A stretch of DNA of 64,000 bases from Amycolatopsis sp. EV170708-02-1. GTDB lineage: Bacteria > Actinomycetota > Actinomycetes > Mycobacteriales > Pseudonocardiaceae. The notes beneath the pieces are model-generated. The model was given only the letters and a program-made list of their open reading frames with translations. It had not been told where the DNA came from and did no database searches. A program made the translations under genes and the position numbers. Shown here piece after piece: positions 44,556 to 54,010 of the stretch; the stretch's first letter is position 1; each line of letters opens with the position of its first letter. Location: contig NZ_CP092497.1 in assembly GCF_022479115.1 (NCBI RefSeq), positions 2,914,001 through 2,978,000 of the forward strand, written 5' to 3'.

Positions 44556-45901
44556 GTGACCAGAGAAGCCCCGGTAGTGCTGTGGTTCCGCCGCGACCTT
44601 CGCCTCGGTGACCACGCCGCCCTCCTGGAGGCCTCGAAGCACAGCAAGCACGTGCTCGCGCTGTACGTCCTCGACGACGCGCTCCTCAAACCCTCCGGCG
44701 CCCCGCGCGTCGCGTTCCTGCACGGCTGCCTGAAGGCGCTGGACGACCAGCTCGGCGGCCGCCTGATGCTCGTCAAAGGCGACCCGGTCGAGGAGGTCGT
44801 CAAAGCCGCTCGCGAGGTCGGCGCCGCGACCGTGCACGTCAGCGCCGACACCGGACCGTACGGCCGCCGCCGCGACGACGAGGTCAAGAAGGCGTTGGCG
44901 GAGCACGACATCGCCTGGGTTGAGACAGGTTCGTCGTACGCGATCACGCCCGGCCGCATCACCAAACCGGATGATGACCCGTATCGCGTGTTCACCCCGT
45001 TCTACCGCGCGTGGGTGCGCCACGGCTGGCCGCGTCCCGCCGGCACCGGCAAGTCCATTGTGGACTGGGTGGAGCCGCCGCGTTCGGTCAAGCTCCCGAA
45101 ATCCCCTTCGCTCAAAGGGATGGAGCTGCCGGAACCTGGCGAGAAGGCGGCGTTGAAGCGCTGGCACGAGTTCCTGGACGACGGCCTCGAAACCTACGAC
45201 GAGGATCGTGACCGTCCCGATCGACCCGGTACGACAAGGCTTTCGCCGTATCTGCGCTGGGGTTGCGTCCATCCGCGCACCCTGCTGGCCGACCTCGCCG
45301 GGAACGAGGGCGCCGGCGCCAAGGCGCTGCGGGGAGAGTTCGCCTGGCGCGAGTTCCACGCCGACGTCCTGTGGCACCGCCCCGAAACCGCGCGGAAGAA
45401 CTACGATTCCCGGTTCGACGCCATGGAATACGAGAGCGACGACGAGGCCTTCCGGCGGTGGTGCGAGGGCCGCACCGGGTTCCCGATCGTCGACGCCGGG
45501 ATGCGCCAGCTGCTCGCCGAGGGCTGGATGCACAACCGCGTCCGGATGATCGTGGCGAGTTTCCTGGTCAAGGACCTGCATCTGCCGTGGTGGCTCGGCG
45601 CGCGGCATTTCATGAAGCATCTGGTCGACGGCGATCTCGCGTCGAACCAGCTGAACTGGCAGTGGGTCGCGGGCAGCGGCACCGACGCCGCGCCCTACTT
45701 CCGGATCTTCAACCCGACCACGCAGGGGGAGAAGTTCGACCCCGCCGGTGACTACGTCCGCCGCTACGTCCCGAACTCCGGTCCGTGCAGGGCAAAGCCG
45801 TGCACAAACCGGAGGACGTCGAGGACTATCCGGCACCGATGGTCGACCACGCGCACGAACGTCAGGTCGCCCTTGAGCGCTACGGCGCCATCAAAGGTTA
45901 G
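44556..45901 (+). CDS. phr: Deoxyribodipyrimidine photolyase, frame broken near the 3' end
   Basis: A class I CPD photolyase, 448 residues after repair, which splits UV pyrimidine dimers using FAD and light. It shows VLWFRRDLRLGDHAAL at the N terminus and the FAD/DNA-binding core WMHNRVRMIVASFL, DLHLPWWLGARHFM, QLNWQWVAGSGTDA and FNPTTQGEKFDP. After DYVRRYVP the frame is lost. One added C at 45770-45772 continues it as ELRSVQGKAVHKPEDVEDYP to GAIKG and TAG at 45901, the normal family end. GTG 44556 is probably a leaderless start. Confidence 0.92.
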
Positions 45902-47088
45902 CCGCGCAGGGCTTCCGAAAGCTTGATCCGGCTGCCCACCCGCAGGACACTGTTCTGGTAGATCCGCGCGCCCAGCCAGGTGAAGAGGGCGATGGCGCCC
46001 ACGGTCAAGCCCAGCGACGCCACGATCTCCCAAACCTCGACGGTGCCCGCCGCGATCCGCGCGGGCATCAGCACCGGGGACAGCAGCGGCACCAGGGAAA
46101 GCACCTTCGTCCCCGTGCCTTCCGGTGCCTGTGCCAGCAGGTTGAAGCCGACGACGAAGCCGAGGATCAGCACGATGTTGACCGGCCCGATCACCGACTG
46201 GGTGTCCTCCTGCCGGGAGACCAGCGAACCCATGGCGCCGTAGACGGTGGCGTACAACAGGAACCCGAGCAGGTACCACACCACACCCCACAGCAGGGCG
46301 CTCGTCGCGACACCGGACAGCGTCAGCACGTCGGTCGCCGAAGCGACGACGAACCCGGCGCCGCCGATGATCACCAGCTGGGTCAGCCCGACCAGGCCGA
46401 GCCCGATCACCTTGCCCAGCAACAGATGCCACGGCCGCACCGTGGACAGCAGGATCTCCACCACCCGGCTGGACTTCTCTTCGACCACACCCTGCGCGAC
46501 CAGCGTCCCGTAGGTCACGATGCTCATGTACAGCAGCACCGCCACGATCAGCCCGATCACCATCCGCTGCGATTTCTCGGGGTCCGGCGGTTTGATCGAG
46601 TCGACCTCGACCTGCGTCTGGTGGACCGTGCGCATCACCTCGTCTGGCGTCTTCTGCGCCTCGGAAAGGATGCCGTTCAACACTTCCTGCTGGGAAACGC
46701 CGTTCAGCAGCGCACGCAGCTTGGTGTCCAATTCGGACTTGACGAGCACCTTCAGCTCGGTGGCGTTGCCGGACAGCAGCGCGTCGAGATCGCCGTTCTC
46801 GACCTGCGACCGGCCCTGCGCCGGATCGGCGACGGTGACGGTCTCGATCTTTTCGCCGATGGCCTCGCCCGCGGTCTTGAGCTGCTGCGCGATCCCGGCG
46901 GTCTGGCCGGTGAGGCCGACCTTGCTCTTGTCCTCGTTGCTGATCAGCGTGGACTGCAGCAGGACGTAGCCCATGAGCATGACCAGCAGCACGGCGGTGC
47001 CGACCACGAAGGACCTGGTGCGCAGCCGGGTGTTCAGCTCGCGTTTGGCGATGAGCCAGACCGCGCGCCATGAGGAAACGGTGTTCAT
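45898..47088 (-). CDS. ABC-2 type exporter permease (NatB-like)
   Basis: A 396-residue permease. Helix 1 (residues 25-45) is followed by a large extracytoplasmic domain of about 130 residues (46-185, many Lys/Glu/Gln) and then about six helices. This layout fits NatB/YhaP-like sodium or drug exporters; the motif EKSSRVVEILLSTVRP is typical. ATG 47088 overlaps the ATPase stop. It is the last gene of a six-gene overlapping operon and its stop overlaps the convergent photolyase end. Confidence 0.9.
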   Translation of the reverse strand: MNTVSSWRAVWLIAKRELNTRLRTRSFVVGTAVLLVMLMGYVLLQSTLISNEDKSKVGLTGQTAGIAQQLKTAGEAIGEKIETVTVADPAQGRSQVENGDLDALLSGNATELKVLVKSELDTKLRALLNGVSQQEVLNGILSEAQKTPDEVMRTVHQTQVEVDSIKPPDPEKSQRMVIGLIVAVLLYMSIVTYGTLVAQGVVEEKSSRVVEILLSTVRPWHLLLGKVIGLGLVGLTQLVIIGGAGFVVASATDVLTLSGVATSALLWGVVWYLLGFLLYATVYGAMGSLVSRQEDTQSVIGPVNIVLILGFVVGFNLLAQAPEGTGTKVLSLVPLLSPVLMPARIAAGTVEVWEIVASLGLTVGAIALFTWLGARIYQNSVLRVGSRIKLSEALRG

Positions 47089-48011
47089 GCGGAAACTCCC
47101 TGTGCCGCCGGCTTCTCGGCGACCGCGTCGCGGAAGAGCTCGGTCAGCGAACGCCTGCGTTTGGTGAACTCGGTGACCGGCCCGGTGGCCAGCGCCGCGG
47201 CGAGCACGGCCTGATCGTCGGCTCCCGCTTCGAGTTCGAGGATCGTCGTCTGGCCGTTCTGCTCGACCGTCCGGACACCGGGGACGGCCGAAGCCCAGCC
47301 GGGTGCGGCGCCCGGCGCGGTGACGACGAGCCCGTTGCCCGCGCCCGCGGTCAGCTCCCCGACGGTGCCGGAGGCGACCATCCGTCCACTTCGGATGATG
47401 CCGACCCGGTCGCACAGCCGCTCGACCAGATCCAGCTGGTGACTGGAGAACACCACCGGCACACCGGTCGCGGCCTTCTCCCGCAGCACCCCGCTCATCA
47501 CGTCCACGGCCAGCGGGTCGAGGCCGGAGAACGGTTCGTCCAGCACGAGCACCTTCGGGTCGTGCACCAGCGCGGCGGCGAGCTGCACGCGCTGCTGGTT
47601 GCCGAGGCTCAGCTTCTGCACCTCGTCCTTGCGCCGTTCGGTCAGCCCGAGCCGGGCGATCCAGTTCTCGGCGCTGCGGTGGGCGTCGTTGGCCGACATC
47701 CCGTGCAGCTCGGCGAGATAGACCAGCTGCTCCAGCACCTTCATCTTCGGGTACAGCCCGCGTTCCTCCGGCATGTACCCGATATGCGTGCGGGTCTCGT
47801 GGGTGATCGGGGCGCCGCCGAAGCGCACCTGGCCGGAGTCGGCCGCCAGCACCCCGAGCACGATCCGCATCGTGGTGGTCTTGCCCGCGCCGTTGCTGCC
47901 GACGAAGCCGAACAGCTCACCGGGCTGGACCTCGAAGCTCACCTCGTCCAGCGCCACCTTCGCGCCGTAGCGCTTGGAGATCTTGTCGATCTCCAGCTTC
48001 CCCTCGCTCAT
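47085..48011 (-). CDS. ABC exporter ATPase (NatA-like)
   Basis: A 308-residue ATPase. Walker A GSNGAGKTTT, signature LSLGNQQRVQLAAAL (an SLGNQQR variant common in this subfamily), Walker B VLVLDEPFSGLDP and H loop SSHQLDLVERL. The C-terminal 90 residues form the accessory DUF4162-like domain. ATG 48011 overlaps the stop of the small membrane protein. It works with the following permease. Confidence 0.93.
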   Translation of the reverse strand: MSEGKLEIDKISKRYGAKVALDEVSFEVQPGELFGFVGSNGAGKTTTMRIVLGVLAADSGQVRFGGAPITHETRTHIGYMPEERGLYPKMKVLEQLVYLAELHGMSANDAHRSAENWIARLGLTERRKDEVQKLSLGNQQRVQLAAALVHDPKVLVLDEPFSGLDPLAVDVMSGVLREKAATGVPVVFSSHQLDLVERLCDRVGIIRSGRMVASGTVGELTAGAGNGLVVTAPGAAPGWASAVPGVRTVEQNGQTTILELEAGADDQAVLAAALATGPVTEFTKRRRSLTELFRDAVAEKPAAQGVSA

Positions 48012-48238
48012 TTCCACTTCCCCTCCTCGAAATACCGCACCAGCGCCGCGAATCCCCGATGGACGCCGGAAACCGTGCGGTTCCGTTCGATCAGCCCGTC
48101 CAGCTTGACGTTGCTCACCACCGAGGTGGCCCGATACACCAGGACCGCCCGGCCCGCGCCGGCGAGGACCCCACCCGCCACCAGCACGACGGCGACGACG
48201 CCGATGGACATCTTGTGCCGCTTCTTGTCCCCGGTCAT
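48008..48238 (-). CDS. Small single-helix membrane protein
   Basis: A 76-residue protein with a Lys/Arg-rich N terminus, one transmembrane helix (about 11-34, IGVVAVVLVAGGVLAGAGRA) and a soluble tail with GFAALVRYFEEGKWK. Both ends overlap neighbouring genes by ATGA, so it is genuine rather than a chance frame. Family not recognised. It may be an accessory subunit of the ABC exporter it precedes. Confidence 0.75.
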   Translation of the reverse strand: MTGDKKRHKMSIGVVAVVLVAGGVLAGAGRAVLVYRATSVVSNVKLDGLIERNRTVSGVHRGFAALVRYFEEGKWK

Positions 48239-48689
48239 GCCGGAGCCACCCCTCGAAGTCTTCAGGGTCGTCGTCCGGCAGCCGCCACGCGAGCCACAGC
48301 GCCGGTAGCGACGTCCCGAAGACGAACAACGCCGCTGTCATCGCGGACAGCAGCGAACCGGAATCCGGTTGCCCTGCCGCGTAAAGCCCGTACCCGAGAT
48401 CCACCAGCATCAGCACGCAGATCCCCTGGAACGCAGCGTAGTGTGCGCGGTTTCGCAGCAGCAGTTCGCGTTCGTCGAGATCCTTCGCGGCGGAGCCGGG
48501 TCTGCCGACGGCCTTGCGCAGCACCGCCGCGGTGCCGACACAGAGACACAGCCCCGGCCCCATCAGGCCGACCGCGAACCACAACGTCGGCTCGCGCAGC
48601 AGCGCGGCACCGGCGATCACGACCAGATGGCCGATCACCGCCGCGACGGCGAGCCGGCGGCGATCCGATCGCGTCCGGGTGGTGGTCAT
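48235..48689 (-). CDS. Four-helix membrane protein A, frame broken by one missing base near the stop
   Basis: A 151-residue integral membrane protein with four helices (about 12-30, 35-57, 82-105 and 112-137) and a DERE-containing loop. The end LPDDDPEDFEG matches its neighbour 48686-49222, which ends DFEGVSPA. Here one base is missing in a G run (C run 48249-48252), so the frame reads on into the next gene. Adding it gives DFEGVAPA and a TGA that overlaps the next ATG (ATGA). It is a paralogue of protein B. Confidence 0.82.
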
Positions 48690-49222
48690 GCGGGGGACAC
48701 CCCTTCGAAGTCTTCGGGGTCGTCGTCCGGCAGCGACCAGCCCAGGATGACGGCGGAGACCGTGGTGCCGCCGATCAGCAACGCGCAGGCCATCATCGCG
48801 CCGCCGCCCTTGGGGCCGGGGACCAGGAGGCCGTACAGCACCGCGAACAGCATCATCGTCACCAGGATCTGATAGCTGACGTAGGTGACGCGGTGACGCA
48901 TCTCCCGCTCGCGCTCGTCGAGCCGCATCGAGAAACCGCCGCTCATCTTGCCGGTGAGGATCCGCAGCAGGTACTGCGCGCCGCCCGCCACGACGCCTCC
49001 GCCGAGCCAGCACACGAGGAAGGCGCCGGTCTGGCCTGTCTGGTAGAAGACGGCTCCGGCGATCAGGACCAGATCGCCCGCCACCACCAGCACACTCAAC
49101 GCCCGCCGCCGTTTCCGCGTGCGCCACGTCGGCAACTTCAGCGCTCGCTTGCGTTCCACCTCGTCCAGCCGTTCCTGCTGGCGGTCCCAGTACGCCGCGA
49201 GACGGCCTCGCTCCTCGCTCAT
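48686..49222 (-). CDS. Four-helix membrane protein B
   Basis: A 178-residue membrane protein. The N-terminal 40 residues are charged and helical (DRQQERLDEVERKRALKL), followed by four helices and the loop RLDEREREMRHRV. The C terminus DDDPEDFEGVSPA is shared with protein A, so the two are a duplicated pair. They resemble the DUF2178-like membrane proteins often seen next to small XRE regulators; function is unknown. It overlaps genes on both sides by ATGA. Confidence 0.85.
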   Translation of the reverse strand: MSEERGRLAAYWDRQQERLDEVERKRALKLPTWRTRKRRRALSVLVVAGDLVLIAGAVFYQTGQTGAFLVCWLGGGVVAGGAQYLLRILTGKMSGGFSMRLDEREREMRHRVTYVSYQILVTMMLFAVLYGLLVPGPKGGGAMMACALLIGGTTVSAVILGWSLPDDDPEDFEGVSPA

Positions 49223-49488
49223 GTTCCCCCCTCCCGGTAGACCTGAGTGGACAGCGGCGTGAACGGTTCGCGGCTGAACACGGCTTCGACCGGGAGGTCG
49301 AACACCGCGCAGATGCGGAACGCCAGGTCCAGGCTCGGGTAGTGGTCTCCCCGTTCGAGCGCGCCGATGGTCTGCGGGTTGACCTCGACGGCCGTCGCGA
49401 GGGCGGCCCTGCTCAGTCCACGCTCTGCCCGGAGCACGGGAAGCCGGTTGTAGATCGGCAGCTCTTTGCCGCGTCTGACCGGGCTCAT
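49219..49488 (-). CDS. Small XRE-family (Cro/CI-type) regulator
   Basis: An 89-residue helix-turn-helix protein (LPVLRAERGLSRAALATAVEVNPQTIGALERGDHYPS over residues 13-50), in the compact YozG-like group. It is the first gene of the operon of membrane proteins and ABC exporter, and its stop overlaps protein B. ATG 49488 was chosen; TTG 49524 is also in frame, but TTGACG there looks more like a -35 box. It probably autoregulates the operon. Confidence 0.85.
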   Translation of the reverse strand: MSPVRRGKELPIYNRLPVLRAERGLSRAALATAVEVNPQTIGALERGDHYPSLDLAFRICAVFDLPVEAVFSREPFTPLSTQVYREGGT

Positions 49489-49569
49489 AGAACATACTGT
49501 TGCAAAAACCCAACGACTCGTCAAGCTGAGGGCATGACTAGCCGCATTGAGAGGACTAAACGCGGGAGG

Positions 49570-51111
49570 TCAGGCGAGGCCGGCGAGCGATTTGCCGACA
49601 AGCTCCTGGACGCGGGCGCGGGCGGCGTCGGCGTCCGGGGTGACCAGGCCGAGCCGGGTGCGGCGCTCCAGGACGTCGTCGACGTCGAGCGCGCCCTCGT
49701 GCCGGACGGCCCAGACGACCTCCGCCGCGCTGATGTCCGTCCCGTCGAACAGGGGCAGCCCCAGTTCCGGGTCGACCTCGCCGAGTGCCGCCACCCGCGG
49801 CGCCTCGGTGCCGTACTTCGCGACCAGCCGAGCTGGCGCGTCCACAGTGGACAGGCGGTCGCGCGGTGTCGCGCCGAGCAACGGGAGCCGGGACGTGGTC
49901 GACGGCCCGGCGAGCAGTCCGGACCGCTTCAGCGCGGCGTCGACGGCGTCTTCGGCCATCTTCCGGTACGTCGTCAGCTTGCCGCCGACGACGGTGAGCA
50001 CGCCGTCGGACCCGGTCACCACCGCGTGCTTGCGCGAAAGATCCGCGCTGCGTCCACCACCGCCTTCGACCAGCGGCCGCAGCCCGGCGAATGTGCCCGC
50101 GACGTCGGCGCGGGTCAGCGGGCGGGTGAACGCCGTCGACGCCACTTCGAGCAGGAAGTCCACATCGGACTCCGGCACGGCAGGCACCCGCGGCACCGGG
50201 CCGTCGGTCGGCTCGTCGGTGACCCCGACGAACACCCGGCCGTCCGGTTGCGGCAGCAGGAAGACGAAGCGGTTGTTCTCGCCGGGAACGGGCACGTTGA
50301 CCGACGTCGCGCCGATCCGCGCCGCTCCTGAGGCCAGGACGAGATGCGAGCCGCGCGACGGCCGCAGCCGCACCGACTCCGCCAGTTCGCCCGCCCAGAC
50401 ACCCGTCGCGTTGATCACCTGCCGGGCGTGGATCTCGATCTCCTGCCCGGTGAGCCTGTCCCGCGCCAGCACTGATTCCGCGTCGAGCCGGAGCGCTTCG
50501 ACCCTCGTCAGGATCTTCGCGCCGCGTGCGGCGGCCGTACGAGCGAGGCTCACCACCAGGCGCGCGTCGTCGGTCAGCGCGCCGTCGTAGGCCAGCAGCG
50601 CCCCGCGCAGGCCTCGCGGGGAAAGTCCGGGCGCGAGCGCCAGCGCCTCCGCGGCCGGGATCGACCTCGGCCGGGGCAGCACCGACGCCGGGGTCCCGGC
50701 CGCGCGGCGAAGACCGTCACCGGCCACGAGACCGGTCATGATGAAGGCCTGCTGGCCGCGGGAGGTCTCGCGGTACATAGGGAACAGCTGCGGGATCGCC
50801 CTGGTGAGATGCGGGGCGGTGCGGGTCATCAGGATCCCGCGTTCGACGGCGCTTTCGTGTGCCAGCGCCAGATCGCCCTTGGCGAGATACCGGAGCCCGC
50901 CGTGGACCAGCTTGCTGGACCAGCGGGATGTCCCGTATGCCAGGTCGTATGCCTCGATCAGAGCGACCGAGAGCCCCCGCGCGGCCGCGTCCAGCGCGAT
51001 CCCGGTGCCGGTGACGCCGCCGCCGACCACCACCAGATCGACCCGCTCGCCGCCGGCCAGCGCCGTGAGTTCCCGGTCGCGACGCAGAGCGTTGAGCGAG
51101 CCCGGCGTCAC
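49570..51111 (-). CDS. glpD: Glycerol-3-phosphate dehydrogenase (FAD)
   Basis: A 513-residue flavoenzyme that oxidises sn-glycerol-3-phosphate to dihydroxyacetone phosphate at the membrane. The FAD motif is VVGGGVTGTGIALDAAARG; SSKLVHGGLRYL, INATGVWAGELA and SRKHAVVTGSDGVLTVVGGKLTTYR are family blocks. GTG 51111 overlaps the TetR stop (GTGA). The glpD-TetR pair with a divergent FAD-linked oxidase is the order I recall for M. tuberculosis glpD1 (Rv2249c-Rv2251). Confidence 0.94.
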   Translation of the reverse strand: MTPGSLNALRRDRELTALAGGERVDLVVVGGGVTGTGIALDAAARGLSVALIEAYDLAYGTSRWSSKLVHGGLRYLAKGDLALAHESAVERGILMTRTAPHLTRAIPQLFPMYRETSRGQQAFIMTGLVAGDGLRRAAGTPASVLPRPRSIPAAEALALAPGLSPRGLRGALLAYDGALTDDARLVVSLARTAAARGAKILTRVEALRLDAESVLARDRLTGQEIEIHARQVINATGVWAGELAESVRLRPSRGSHLVLASGAARIGATSVNVPVPGENNRFVFLLPQPDGRVFVGVTDEPTDGPVPRVPAVPESDVDFLLEVASTAFTRPLTRADVAGTFAGLRPLVEGGGGRSADLSRKHAVVTGSDGVLTVVGGKLTTYRKMAEDAVDAALKRSGLLAGPSTTSRLPLLGATPRDRLSTVDAPARLVAKYGTEAPRVAALGEVDPELGLPLFDGTDISAAEVVWAVRHEGALDVDDVLERRTRLGLVTPDADAARARVQELVGKSLAGLA

Positions 51112-51752
51112 GGGCGCAGCGCCGCGTCGAGCACGTGGGCGAACTCCGTCATCAGCGCCTTCTCGTTCACGTCCGTGGTGGCGGGACGGTACGAGAACGC
51201 GAAGGACTGGATGAGCAGCAGCAAGGTGCGAGCCTGCGAAGCCAGGTCGCCCTTGCGGATCGAACCGTCCTCGTGGCCCGACTTCAGCAGGTGCAGGATC
51301 ACGCCTTCGGCGAAGCGCTGGGTCTTCCCGAACCGCTCGACGATGTAGGGCAGGACCAGTTCCGAATCGAGGTCCAGCAGGGTGCGGAACAGCGGGTCGC
51401 CCGACAGGGCGGCGACGGCGGCCGAAGAACTCTGGACGAGCTTCTCGCGGAAGTGGGCGGGCTCGACCTCGGGTTCCGCGGCGCCCTGCAGCAGGCCGCC
51501 GAACTCGCGGGTCATGAGGGTCGCGAGCACGCTGCGCACGTCCGGGAACCGGCGGTAGACGGTCATCCGGCTGACCTTGGCGGTCCGGGCGATCTCGGCG
51601 AGGGTGGTCCGCCGCACGCCGACGGCGAGCACGCACTTCTTCGCGGCGTCGAGCAGAACGTCGTCGGACACACGCGTCGAGGCCTGGCGGGATCGGGTGT
51701 CCGCCAGCGCCGAAACGCCTGTTTCCGCAGGTGAGTGACGTTTTACGTCCAT
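51108..51752 (-). CDS. TetR-family regulator of the glpD locus
   Basis: A 214-residue TetR protein; helix-turn-helix TTLAEIARTAKVSRMTVYRRF at about 49-69. It is coupled to glpD by a GTGA overlap and divergent from the FAD-linked oxidase with only 16 nt between the starts. TACAGT ends 7 nt before its ATG, so it is likely leaderless. It probably represses both arms of the locus. Confidence 0.9.
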   Translation of the reverse strand: MDVKRHSPAETGVSALADTRSRQASTRVSDDVLLDAAKKCVLAVGVRRTTLAEIARTAKVSRMTVYRRFPDVRSVLATLMTREFGGLLQGAAEPEVEPAHFREKLVQSSSAAVAALSGDPLFRTLLDLDSELVLPYIVERFGKTQRFAEGVILHLLKSGHEDGSIRKGDLASQARTLLLLIQSFAFSYRPATTDVNEKALMTEFAHVLDAALRP

Positions 51753-51755
51753 ATG

Positions 51756-51765
51756 TAACACTGTA
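51756..51765. promoter_or_regulatory. Overlapping divergent -10 boxes in a 16-nt gap
   Basis: Minus strand TACAGT (51760-51765) is 7 nt from the TetR ATG. Plus strand TAACAC (51756-51761) is 7 nt from GTG 51769. RNA polymerase could not occupy both at once. Confidence 0.4.
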
Positions 51766-51768
51766 GTC

Positions 51769-53388
51769 GTGACCGAGCTTATTGACCACCGGTTAAGACG
51801 ATCCTGGACGCCCGAGGCCGGTGACGCCGCCCACCTTCCGGCCAAGGCCCTGAGGTGGCTCGTCCAGCGTATCGGCCCGTTGGGCTCCGCGGCGCCCTTC
51901 GCGCCCGATTCGGCGCTGTCCGTTCCCGAACCGGTGCTGGACGAACGGCCCAAGCGAGACCTCGAGGAACTCGTCGGCGCCGAATACGTCCTCACGGCGC
52001 CGGGAGAACGGCTCGCGCGAGCCAGTGGTCTGTCCTATCTGGACTTGATGCGGCGGCGAGGGTTCGGTGATTTTCCGGTGCCGGACGCCGTCGTCCTGCC
52101 GGAGAATCCCGCCGAAGTCCAGTCGGTGCTGGAAATCTGCGCACGGCACGACGTCGGCGTCGTCCCGTTCGGCGGCGGGACCTCGGTGGTCGGCGGGGTC
52201 GCCGCGGTGCGCGGGGACAAGGCCGCGGTGATCGCGCTCGACCTCACCCGGCTCGGTGAACTGGTCTCCGTCGATCCCGTCTCCCGGATCGCCGTACTGC
52301 AGGCGGGGGTCACCGGCCCGGAGGCGGATCGGCTGCTCGCCGGACACGGTTTCACCCTCGGGCATGTGCCGCAGTCCTACGAACGCGCCACCATCGGCGG
52401 CTTCGCCGCGACCCGGTCCGCCGGGCAGGCCTCGTCGGGCTACGGCCGGTTCGAGGACATGGTCAAGGGCGTCCGGCTCGCGACCCCGCGCGGGGAATGG
52501 AAACTCGGCGTCGCGCCGGCGTCGGCCGCGGGACCGGACCTGCGGCACCTCGCCATCGGCAGCGAGGGCACGCTCGGCGTGATCACCGAGGTCGCCCTCC
52601 GCGTCCGCCCGGTGCCGGAAGTGCGCCGCTATGAGGGTTTCGTCCTCGACGGCTGGGAGAAGGGCACCGACGCGGTCCGGGAGCTCGCCCAGCGGCACGT
52701 GCTCGCGGACGTCACGCGACTGTCCGATGTGGACGAGAGCGAGGTTTCGCTCGCGCTCAACGACAGTTTGAAGACCAAGGCACTCCGCCGGTACCTCAAG
52801 GCGCGGGGAGTGCACGCTCCTTGCCTGCTGATCGTCGGCTGGGAAGGCGCTTCGAAACGCGAGGTCGCCCGGCGACGTCGGGAAACCACCCGGGTACTGG
52901 AGCGGTTCGACGCCGTCCGTATCGGTGCGGCACTCGGTGAATCGTGGCGCCGCGGCCGGTTCTCCGGTCCCCGGCAGCGGGACGCCTTGATGGACAACGG
53001 TGTCTGCGTCGAAACCCTGGAAACCGCCGCGTACTGGGCGGAACTGAGCGACCTGCGGGACGCGGTCCGTGCCGCGCTCACCGCGACGCTCGGCAACGCC
53101 ATCATCATGTGCCACGTCTCGCACGCCTACGAAACGGGCGCGTCGCTGTACTTCACCGTGCTCACGCCGCGCGACGAGGCCGACCCGATCGCCCAATGGC
53201 AGCGGGCGAAGGCGGCGGCGTCGGAGGCGATCACCGGTATCGGCACGATCTCGCATCACCACGCCGTCGGTGTCGACCACGCGCGCTATCTGGCGGCGGA
53301 GATCGGCGAGATCGGCGTCGATGTGTTACGAGCGGCGAAGAAGGCCGTCGATCCGAGCGGGATCCTCAATCCCGGGAAGCTTCTCTGA
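51769..53388 (+). CDS. FAD-linked oxidase, alkyldihydroxyacetonephosphate synthase-like
   Basis: A 539-residue flavoprotein of the GlcD/AGPS family. The PP-loop FAD site is VPFGGGTSVVGG, with later blocks GFAATRSAGQASSGYGRFEDMV and GSEGTLGVITEVALRVRP, and the His-rich SHHHAVGVDHARY near the C terminus. AGPS enzymes form alkyl-DHAP for ether lipids, and next to glpD a role in glycerol-phosphate or ether-lipid metabolism is plausible (inference). It ends in a 23-bp overlap with a convergent gene. Confidence 0.9.
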   Translation: MTELIDHRLRRSWTPEAGDAAHLPAKALRWLVQRIGPLGSAAPFAPDSALSVPEPVLDERPKRDLEELVGAEYVLTAPGERLARASGLSYLDLMRRRGFGDFPVPDAVVLPENPAEVQSVLEICARHDVGVVPFGGGTSVVGGVAAVRGDKAAVIALDLTRLGELVSVDPVSRIAVLQAGVTGPEADRLLAGHGFTLGHVPQSYERATIGGFAATRSAGQASSGYGRFEDMVKGVRLATPRGEWKLGVAPASAAGPDLRHLAIGSEGTLGVITEVALRVRPVPEVRRYEGFVLDGWEKGTDAVRELAQRHVLADVTRLSDVDESEVSLALNDSLKTKALRRYLKARGVHAPCLLIVGWEGASKREVARRRRETTRVLERFDAVRIGAALGESWRRGRFSGPRQRDALMDNGVCVETLETAAYWAELSDLRDAVRAALTATLGNAIIMCHVSHAYETGASLYFTVLTPRDEADPIAQWQRAKAAASEAITGIGTISHHHAVGVDHARYLAAEIGEIGVDVLRAAKKAVDPSGILNPGKLL

Positions 53389-54010
53389 TCAGCGTCCCGG
53401 CCTCGACCAGCGTGCAGTCCAGGCCGTGCGTTCGGGCGGGGATCCCGTCCAGCGCCGCGGCCCGGCGCTGTTCGAGGTCGGCGACGCGGATATGCCTGCC
53501 GTCCACCAGGATCGGCAGGCGGATGTCCGCGGCGCCGACGTAGGCCACCACGTCGTCGAGCACGGTTCCGTCGTCGAGCGTGATGGCCGGGGCGGTCAGC
53601 CGCACCAGGTTGTAGCGCATGCCGTTGCCCTCGCATTTGTCGAGCACGGCCAGCTGTTCGGGGGTCGCGAACCACACGGCGTGCTCCTCGACGACACCCG
53701 GGGCGGCGGCCAGTGTCGCGGGGCGCTGCCCGTCACGGAACCGCAGCCCGGACGCCCAGACCGCGGCGAGGTCGGTGCAGCGCGCGTGGCAGACGACGAC
53801 CGGCCCCTCCAGGCCCATGTTCTCCCGCAGCCAGGTGATCTTGGACGGGCACGCGTTCGACCCGTAGGCGAGCACGGCTTGGCGGTGTCGCCAGCCTTCG
53901 GGCGCGGTGTCGAGGCTGTGGCCGGCACCGTCGAAATGGACGAAGGAATGTCCCGGCCGCGCGCCTGGATACGGATCGGCCGGGAAATCGGCGTCGGTGA
54001 AGAGTTTCAC
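53366..54010 (-). CDS. Gamma-glutamylcyclotransferase-like protein
   Basis: A 214-residue protein with the GGCT fold signature [11 protein letters not shown] at about residue 48 and [16 protein letters not shown], where Glu is the likely catalytic acid. GGCT proteins cleave gamma-glutamyl amines. The N-terminal 45 residues are extra. GTG 54010 overlaps the mscR stop (GTGA), so it is coupled to a mycothiol-dependent enzyme. A role in thiol or formaldehyde metabolism is only suggested by that neighbour. Confidence 0.8.
   Translation of the reverse strand: MKLFTDADFPADPYPGARPGHSFVHFDGAGHSLDTAPEGWRHRQAVLAYGSNACPSKITWLRENMGLEGPVVVCHARCTDLAAVWASGLRFRDGQRPATLAAAPGVVEEHAVWFATPEQLAVLDKCEGNGMRYNLVRLTAPAITLDDGTVLDDVVAYVGAADIRLPILVDGRHIRVADLEQRRAAALDGIPARTHGLDCTLVEAGTLIREASRD

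Noticed and set aside
47085..49127. A 680-codon frame reading through membrane protein A into the ABC ATPase
   Set aside because: It exists only because of the missing base at 48249-48252. The intervening part is Arg-rich out-of-frame translation of the small membrane protein gene.
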